Positions 24,101 to 34,100 of a stretch of DNA of 49,866 nucleotides are shown here, piece after piece; position 1 is the stretch's first letter, and every line of letters starts with the position of its first letter. Both the position numbers and the translations under genes were made by a program. The notes below the pieces were generated by a model. That model worked only from the letters and a program-made list of their open reading frames with translations, made no database searches and was not told the DNA's origin. The stretch is from NCBI RefSeq assembly GCF_001039355.2, contig NW_019773549.1:1-49866 (forward strand). Reading direction: 5' to 3'. The stretch comes from Lingula anatina (lineage: Eukaryota; Brachiopoda; Lingulata; Lingulida; Lingulidae).

Positions 24101-27100
24101 ATAGCAGTCAGCCATAGTTAATTACCCCCTTACAGTTTTTAGTAGGCAGGACAGACGCTTAAGCCGGCCAAGCTGACAGTAATCTAGTGAGACTCCCCAC
24201 AGGGATAGATCGATCTAAAAATCTATGGAAATGGGGTGTTAAATTTCTGGAGAAGCAGACTATTGCAGAAAATAAGAAAGGAGAAAGGCTGAGCAATAAC
24301 TTTACTTGTACTTAGGATTTTATACTAAGGGAATTTTACATCAAATAGTTGTATCGCTGTTGTTAAGATAGCTCTTTGTGAAACTTACAGCTCCTGTCTT
24401 CCCTGGAAAGCTGAAGAACTCGTCCGGTCCATGTCTTTGTGGCATGTGTCTCAAGACAGAAATTAGCTTGACAGCATGCCGAGGCTGAAATATGAAGTGA
24501 AAGCTTGCTTAATATCAATAACAAGAATGCCAAGGAGTGTCCTTTAATACATATTCACCTGACAGTAGGAGTGAGTCTATACTAATTACTGACAGCCTCA
24601 TCCCCTGCTATATTGTTGATCAGTCTAAACCTACACAGAACTGTCACCAATGGAACCAGCTACACACCAGGTTTCTTCAAATCCAGTATCATATTTTCAT
24701 ATTACTGTACTAGTATCTAGACTTTCATATTAATAGAAGTAACAGAAAGCTCTTGTGTGGCATTTTTTCAAACAATTTAAGTTTACTTTTTATTATTATT
24801 ATTATTATTTTTTTTTTTTTTTTTTTTTTGCCTACAATAAGAAATGAAAGTTTACTCTGTTATTGTTTTAACAGTAAGCCCCACCAGTTGTTCATTAGAT
24901 TTTCTAAACAGAAACCCACCCATTTTCCATTGCTTGCTTTCAGGAACCCAAACAGCAGTTTCAGTTCCTTGACGGTGATGCTGTAACTTGCTAACACGCC
25001 CATCATGTCAATGAGGAGATCTAGAGAAAAACATTCAATACTAGGAACTGTTTTAAACTAATAAAAAACACAAAATAATGGATTGGGCAACAGACCATAT
25101 AGTTATAGATGCCAGAAATAACTTCTCACAAAACCATGGAAAAACTATGATCCTCTATTGTAGAATTGTTATAAACAAGCTGCACTTGACATCACATCAC
25201 ATCTGATGGAATACCCACCTCCCACCACTTCATCCGATTCCTGCAAATGCTGCAGCGCCTTCTCAATCAGACCAACCTCTGTGCATGCCTGCAGGTTACG
25301 TGTGCTCTTGCGCAAGATGGCGGTGAAGATGCTCCAGATCTCAGCCTGAGAAAGATATTTTGTTGATATTATTTGCAACTGTTAGAAATACAAAGCCTTC
25401 TGTGCACATGAACATTTTAACTTGCTGGAGTCTGCACTCTGTGTGCAGTCTTCTATTATAAATATCAAAAGAAACATATAATGGCATACATTACAAAAAC
25501 CATCTCTCACACATGTAACAAAAATTATTTAACTACATTTGTTACAATCACAAAAACATATAAAATTAATTATGTAAAACCTATTACTTCCATTCACTAG
25601 TAGTACACACCATCTAAGCCAAAAGTAATATCTTTATCATTCATTTAGTTTTTATTCCCTCTGAAAAGCCTTGTGCTTTGATAAAATGTAAGCGCTCAAT
25701 CTTATGGTATACACATAATTCTACCTGAACAACATATGTCTACTTATCTTGTATTAAAGGGATAACAACTCTTTGTTTTGGCCAAAAAATGAATTTTCCT
25801 GAAGTAAACAACAATTTTCCCATACTTACCAATGGTTAATGAATCCATTTTTACATTCAAAATTAGTCCCTGATTTTTTCTAAGTTTGTTTTTTTTTTAT
25901 TAAATTTCCAAGAGATTATTACAGAGTATAGCCATCAATGGAGGTCACATGGTCTAAAGACAAGCTCAGATATCAGTATATTAGCTATAACTGACGTTTT
26001 TGTGGTAAAACAGAATATATATCATATTTCTTTGAGTTGTTCACAATGTTTTTATTGTGAAATATAGATCTCATACAAAGAGTTATTATCCCTTTAAGTG
26101 TGATCACAAGATCTAACAAATCTCTTAATAATCTACCTGTAAAGTAGGATTGCATGTGTCTACTAGTTGCAGCATGTGCTTGATATTTTCAGGTTCTTGT
26201 ATGATGAAGTTATTTTCAAGGTCCAGCTCACCACCAACCAACTGCAAGAAAATAAAAGCATGTGTTCAGTTATGTTTCCTAAAGTTAACAAGGGTTGGAG
26301 AAATGGTAGTCAATGGCTTGTTTGTATCATCATGCTGATTTAACATGATATAATTCCCTGTTTTAAGGGGCCAAAAATGTAAATTTTCCCATTACTGCAG
26401 GAACCTTTCCTTTGGTAGAAACCCCAGTCAAAAAGAAAAATTCTAAAAAGTATTTCAATATCAATTAGCTGATGCTATACTTGTTCTCTTAAATGTAACA
26501 TGTTTATAAGGCTGATCGAGGATAATTAATAAGCAAAAAAAGGAAAATGATAACCTATTGTGCTACCTTCACAAAAGCATTAGATTCAAACAATGCCATA
26601 AGCTGTATAGACATACCTTAATTGTTAACAATATGTATACATATGACTGTAGATACACCATAATGAGCACATCAACTACAGGCAGCTGATACAGACCAGC
26701 AACATAAAGGCATACAACACTGCCACCTTTGACAGAATGCTGTTATATCTATGTCAGAATATCAGACCAGATTTTTTTTATTCAGACACAAAACTGATTC
26801 AAAGTCCACAAGAACAAGTCAGAATGTGACTGCATGAGTATATTGTGGACTTCTTACCCAGATACATTTCAATCACTAAATATAAAAGACGTCTCTCATA
26901 ATGATATTGATTGCAGTTCAGTCCAGCCATATAAAGAAGCAATAAAATCACCTTGTTGCAATAGCCATCACGCGAGAGCAAATTCAACAGTACTGTGTGT
27001 GCGTGCATGCATGTGTGTTAGAACCCATTCTATGTACTATATGCTGTTTTATCATCCATGAAAACACAAATGCACTCTTTCAAGACATAATAACTATATT

Positions 27101-28145
27101 TGCTACTACTAGCATATTATCTTTAAATGCATCTTGTGTGCAAATGGTGATAATACAAATATTAATTAACTAGACCTTTTTCCATTTTGGCTTCCTTTTT
27201 CTCTCAACAGAACATAATGTTATTTAAATGGTCTTTTCTTTATTACAAGTAAGCAAATGCTACACAAGGAATACAGCATATCTACAAAAACTTTATTGGT
27301 CTTTGAAAATATTAAAGGTGCAAATTTTTCTATCTGAACAGGAACTAAATATCCGAAATATATCTGGTTTTCCCAATCACGCAGTGCTATGCTCCTTCAG
27401 CACTATTTATACTGAAAGCTAGTGACAAACATCATGACAAGCATTAAATGTGGTTTATTTGGCAATCTGACAGCATGTGATTAATTAATATTCTCCTGAG
27501 CATTCTTCAATTTTCCCCAGTGACTTGGGATTCTGTTTTGTCAGTAGGATAGTACAATATTCCTGTCTAGATATTTCCTTAGTACATATCATAGCAATAT
27601 GCACAGTCTTAGTACAACATGCAATGATTCATTACAGGAGGGAGCAATCATTAAACTTGGGCACAATGTTATTCAAGGAAAAGCTGAAGTGCAAAACATT
27701 CCAACTCTTACTGCCATCTGAAATTCTGTATTTAATGTGATAAAAAAGGTTCCATCGTATTCAGTTCCTTTAGTTTTTGAAATCTTTATTTGGCAAATCA
27801 TTACAATGTTCAACAGTGGTAGCGGTGTGGATGGTGTCCCTGCACTTACTTCTTACCACCTGTAAACCTAATACCAGCCAAGGCACAGTGACATATGTCT
27901 GTGTAAAAGTGCTAGGTCAGCATGCTGTTTTTTTTTCTTGTTTTTGCCTGGACATCACCATGTTCAATTATTTTTTTGGTATTAAAGAAAGGTCCACATT
28001 TACATGGTTTGACCATGTGGCACCATCACTGACATTACAGTTCTTCAGATAGGCTATCTATAACTTCCTTGACTTAAAATCACTTCAAACAAGTACAGCT
28101 ATATACCTATTATTTCAATCATAGCACAAGTGGAAGTAAGCATTA

Positions 28146-28186
<41 letters not shown>

Positions 28187-31100
28187 ATATCTGTTACAGT
28201 TTCCCTTTTAGACCATTATGAGAATGACCTTTGTGTAAATAATAGCTGCGGATACGGGCAATGCATTAATGTGGCTTTTACATGTGAACAGACAATGGTG
28301 AATCCATTATACAGCAATATTTCTCACAACTGATTAGTTAAATTTTCTACCAAGTACTGGCTGGATTTGACTTGAAATTAAACTACTATGACTGTAATGC
28401 CAAATGATGGACCCATTACACAGCATCTTAATTCAAAACCAAACTGCATTTCCAGATTGCTTTTGCATGTTGTAACTTGACAATTACCTTATTTCCCTTA
28501 TTCACAAATTTCCATAAGGTTTTATAATTATTATATGGAATCAAACCCATTCAAATGATTCAGCGATTTCATGAGCTATTGCCAAAAAGATGGCACTGAA
28601 AGAGCAAATTCATTCATAGCAATTTCATTCAATGGTGAAGATTTATGCGTTCTTTAATAGATACATTTGTGAGACTACAGCATGGAAACACTATCCTGTT
28701 CCATGAGAATCATATCCACTTGTGTTATTATTCCCAAAGATATCTCCCAAAGAACACACTACTGAAGGAATTTTGTCAGGAAATCCCAGTGCAGCAAGCC
28801 AACAGTCCATCATTACTTTTCAGCTTAGTGAGATAAAATACGATAGGTTCTTATTTGTGCTATGTACTTTAGCTGAAGTAAAACCTGATGATATGAGCAT
28901 TAGACTTGATAACTTTTTTATCTTTCTACTTATCTATTCTTTTTTTTTCTTTTCTGAAAAAAACAAGAGCATGTATAATTCAAAAGAATATACTGACTTT
29001 ATTCAAGGTGAGAAGACATACCTGAGGACAGTGACATTTTTTAAGTAGAGCCTATACTAAAACATTAAGCCTGTTATTAAGGAAACGGAATTCAAACTGA
29101 ATAAAAGATCTCATACTTTAAAGTGGTAATGTAGGCAGAAAAAATGTCTTAAGTTCTGAATGTAGCCTATACACAGCACTAGCCATTGGGAAGGTTTATT
29201 CTTTAAAAAGAAGATCAAAAAGCTACGTTTCTGTCTTATATCAGGCTGAGAAAAGTTTCAATCACCCATTAAAAAAAACATTTCCTAATTGACCGTTTTT
29301 ACTTTTTATTTCCTTTCATCATGTTGATGTTGTGCTGTGCTCATTGTCCAACAGGACAGTCCCTTGTTTACCTGTTATGTGACTGGAAAATAATCAATCA
29401 ATAACAATATACAATTTCTCTTTCAATATATCAGGTGGTGTCACAGAACAAAACATCAGGGCTGGCAAATACATACAAAACTAGTTTAAACCAATCATGA
29501 TTTTTTTTTTCAAACTCAAACAACCTTTTCATTAAATAAGAAAATTCAAAGTAAAACAATAAGGTTTGGCACTGATGCAGAGAATGTCACAAAAATACAC
29601 AAATAAGTCCTCTCTTATATTTCAAGTAAAACACAAATATGTGCAGATAGGCACTTAGTGCAAAAACACATGCAAACCAATAAAATGCAATAACTGAACC
29701 TGTAACCTGAAGCGTACAGTTTACTCTGTACATTTTTGATTTTATAAAATGAAAAGTTTGGCAGTTTTTGGACAAACAAATGTGCTGGACTGCAACAGCA
29801 TCAGCAACAACATGGATCAACAGTGACAACACAGATTTTCTGAATATATCTGTCTTCATTTTAAAATGGCAACAACCCACCACTGATAACCTAAATTATA
29901 AAAGGACAGTTGGCTGTCACCAAGCTGTGCTCAACATGGTAATATAACCAAATACTGGAAGATAAATTGAATGTTTCGCAGTATTCCTTGTGAAACTGGT
30001 CCCAGTATACTGCAGTATTATTGAACATACAGAACTACGACATAGGGCATGAATCTTGAAGCAAACAAGAGATAATCAGTTGAAATCAATCTGTACTTGA
30101 TGGACCTGGATTGTAATTAAATTCTTATAGGCGACAGAAGTATAAGACACTGTGTAGGTAGATGACATAGGTTTAAGCAACATACATACTGGTAAATAAT
30201 TCTGTGAGCCAGATGTACTTCATATCTTTAATTTCAGTTTAGTCTGTATCTCCACTTCACTAAATTAGCGTATCTAATTGTTTTAGGTATTTTATCGTAC
30301 TTTTAATTTCCTCCCTTGGCAGAAACTTTATAGTTTACTAAGAAAAACTGACTGCATTCTCACAATATTATCATACAAGCAGGATCGGTCTATCTCAGCA
30401 GATATTCTCCTTAAGGCACAGTTACTATAATCAGCCACGCCCCCTTGTAAAGCAAGAAGAACAACATCTTGAACCACGAAGTTTTCCAAACTTGACCCAA
30501 GTACTTTAAGTTATGAGGGGGTGTATCAAGGTGAACATTTAAGTCACTTAAACTGTATGCAATTTAGCAAGATCCCAAAGGAGTTAGATTGATTTAGCTA
30601 GTATGACAGGATTATGGGAACACTCATAGAGTTAAACACTTTAAAGGTATAAAACAGTCCATCTTTAGAACTGCCCATCACAGACAGCATTAGGCTGCAG
30701 TGGTTGTGCTATCTGATCATAACCCACAGTAACTAGGGTAAATAATACACAGAAAATATGTCAGGCTTACATCATCTTATAGCCTGATATTGAGTCCAAA
30801 CATGTGCCCCAATCAATAACCTGTAAATATCTGTATCATAAGATACAGCTGTCAAATACAGCACCAGACTAAAGCCATGCAGACAGACTATAGCCCAGCA
30901 CGTGAATGCCTCCATGTTGGGCACATTCCTATGATGGCCTATCTTAGAATGATAAATGGATACTGATCATAATTTTTTTCCTTGAAGCTAAGTGACAAGG
31001 AAGATTTACCATACTACTGAATATGCCTTGCCAATGCTAATGTTTATTTCCATGTTAACTATACTTATCTTAAATATCAGAGCAGAAAATTGTTTGCCAA

Positions 31101-34100
31101 GAGCATAAAACTCCATGTAAAGGGCCATTTTTTGCAAAGTAAGCTAAACTTTTTTTGCATCTGCTGACACAGACACACTGAGCAGACATGTGAGTGACAT
31201 AAATCAACAGTCAGTTGAAACTGGGAAAGATTGAAATATGATAAAAGTGAATGACACATCCAGTCACAACTCTCATAGCAGTTAACAAATGTACCCACTC
31301 AGAAAGTTTTGTGGTATCTGGGACACTGACAAGATATCCAATTGTTTGTCACACCAGAATGAGACAAATAACTAATTCTTAACACTGAAAAGTAGCAACT
31401 GATCTTTTTGTTTGTTACCTTTCTTTTTAAGCCAACAAAATAATCCCTAAGGGAGCAAATATTTTAAAGATGAAGTTTTAAGATATGACCTCATGTCAAT
31501 TTGCCCTCTAAAAACCAACCCATTAATATTTCTTAAAACTTTTTTTCTAGTAAATATTAGGCATGCAGTGTACAATCTGTAATTTAAAGCATTTCTTAAC
31601 ATTTGGCATATGATCCTCCCCTCCCCCAACCAACCCACCCCAAACAAACAATCAAAGAGTCTTTATGCACCAATATTCAAATAATGAGCCCTGTTCCTGT
31701 CCAGACAGTCAATTTAAGTAGCTGTTATTATTTCTCAACCCCTTGTCAATGTCAGACACACTTAAAGAGGATTTCTCTAAGGGCTTTTCCAAATGGTACA
31801 AACAAGAAAATAACACAACACTGAGGGGCACCATGCTGAATTATTGAACAATTTTTAAGGTATTTTTTCTCACAAACTCAACATGCACTTGTAGGTGACA
31901 TGCAACATGCTGACAATGACAGCGAGTTTATTCTCATTAACAAAATATGCTGTTGAGAACAGCACTTTGGATCTGACTTGGTTCAAGTGTAACAGTGTCA
32001 GCAGCAAAAATCCAATAATTACTACTTATACTGATGCTGAACAAAAGTAAAAAATCTATAACGTGCATTGTACAAACAGAAACAAAATAATATATAATAA
32101 TCTTGAAGTCAATTTCTACGTTTTCAAACAAAAATAAACCCAACAGACCCTGCTATATTTTATTAAAAATAAAGGAAAGTCTTATTTAATATTCCTAATG
32201 TCAGACATTGCTTGTTTTCCTTTTAAACCATCACAATGACCCACCTGCCGGCACAGGTAGGTCAAATCATTGCATCTGCGGCTGTTCTGAAATAAAATAG
32301 TTTGGCAGACAAAATCCTTGACCTATGAACCATAGNAGGGTTTATTCTTTAAAAAGAAGATCAAAAAGCTACGTTTCTGTCTTATATCAGGCTGAGAAAA
32401 GTTTTAATCACCCATTAAAAAAAAAAACATTTCCTAATTGACTGTTTTTACTTTTTATTTCCTTTCAACATGTTGATGTTGTGCTGTGCTCATTGTCCAA
32501 CAGGACAGTCCCTTGTTTACCCGTAATGTGATTGGAAAATAATCAATCAATAACAATACACAATTTCTCTTTCAATATATCAGGTAATATCACAGAACAA
32601 AACATCAGAGCTGCCAAATATACACTGTACATACTTTTAAAAGCCAAAACTAGTTTAAACCAATCATGATTTTTTTTTTTCAAACTCAACCAATCTTTTC
32701 ATCAAAGGAGAAAATTCAAAGTAAAACAGTACCGTTTGTCACTGATGCAAAAAAATATCGCAAAAATTCACAAACAAGTCAAGTCCCTTCTTACATTTAA
32801 AGTAAAACACAAATACTGTGCAGTTAAGCACTTAGTGCAAAAACACATGCAAACAAATAAAATCCAATTACTGAACCTGTTACCTGAATCTTACAGCTTA
32901 CTCTGTAAATTTTAATTCTACAAAATGAAATATCTGGCAGTTTTTGGACAAACAAATGTGCTGGGCTACAACAGCATCAGCAACAACATGAATCAACATA
33001 GATAATCTGAATATGTCTGTCTTTATTTGAAAATGTCAACAACCCACCGATGATAACCTAAATTATGAAATGACAGTTGGTTGTCACCAATCTGTGCTCA
33101 ACATGGTAATATAACCAACTGCTAGAAGATAAACTGAATGTTTAGCAGTATTCCTTCTTGTGAAACTGGTCCCAGTATACTGCAGTATTATTGAACATAC
33201 AGAACTATGAAATAGGGCATGAATCTTGAAGCAAACGAGATAATCAGTTGAAATCAATCTGTACTTGATGGACCTGGATTGTAATTAAATTCTTATAGGC
33301 AACAGAAGTATAAGACACTGTGTAGGTAGATGACATAGGTTTAAGCAACATACATACTGGTAAATAATTCTGTGAGCCAGATGTACTTCATATCTTTAAT
33401 TTCAGTTTAGTCTGTATCTCCACTTCACTAAATTAGGGTATCTAATTGTTTTAGGCATTTTATCGTACTTTTAATTTCCTCCCTTGGCAGAAACTTTAAA
33501 GTTTACTAAGAAAAATAGACTGCGTTCCCACACTATTATCATACTAGCAGGATCGGTCTATCTCATCATATATTCTCATTAAGGCACAGTCACTGTAATC
33601 AGCCACGCCCCCCTTGTAAAGCAACAAGAACAACATCTTGAACCACCAAGTTTTCCAAACTTTACCCATTGGCAAATACTTTAAGTTATGAGGGGGCGTA
33701 TCAGAGTGTACATTTAAGTCACATAAACTGTATGCAATTTAGCAAGATCCCAAAGATGTTAGATTGATTCAGCTAGTATGACAGGATTATGGGAACACTC
33801 ATAGAGTTAAACACTTTAAAGGTATAAAACAGTCCATCTTTAGAACTGACCATCACAGAGAGCATTAGGCTGCAGTGGTTGTGCTATCTGATCATAACCC
33901 ACAGTAACTAAGGTAAATAATACACAGAAAATATGTCAGGCTAACATCATCTTATAGCCTGATATTGAGTCCAAACATGTGCCCCAATCAATAACCTGTA
34001 AATATCTGTATCATAAGATACAGCTGTCAAATACAGTACCAGACTAAAACCATGCAGACAGACTATAGCCCGGCACGTGAATGCCTCCATGTTGGGCACA

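Larger units (their letters stand above)
21396..24484 (-). other. NBEA: Neurobeachin exons 5-11 (Concanavalin A-like domain, residues ~169-434)
   Basis: Exons are 24389-24484, 23845-23966, 23376-23502, 22872-22991, 22425-22571, 22090-22134 and 21396-21536. Family motifs in order are [83 protein letters not shown], and [19 protein letters not shown] then PHALML. This is the lectin-like beta-sandwich that interrupts the armadillo region in NBEA and LRBA; its ligand is not known. Exon 10 is only 45 bp. The acceptor of exon 8 has been copied several times into the intron before it (see the repeat at 22983-23215). Confidence 0.93.
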
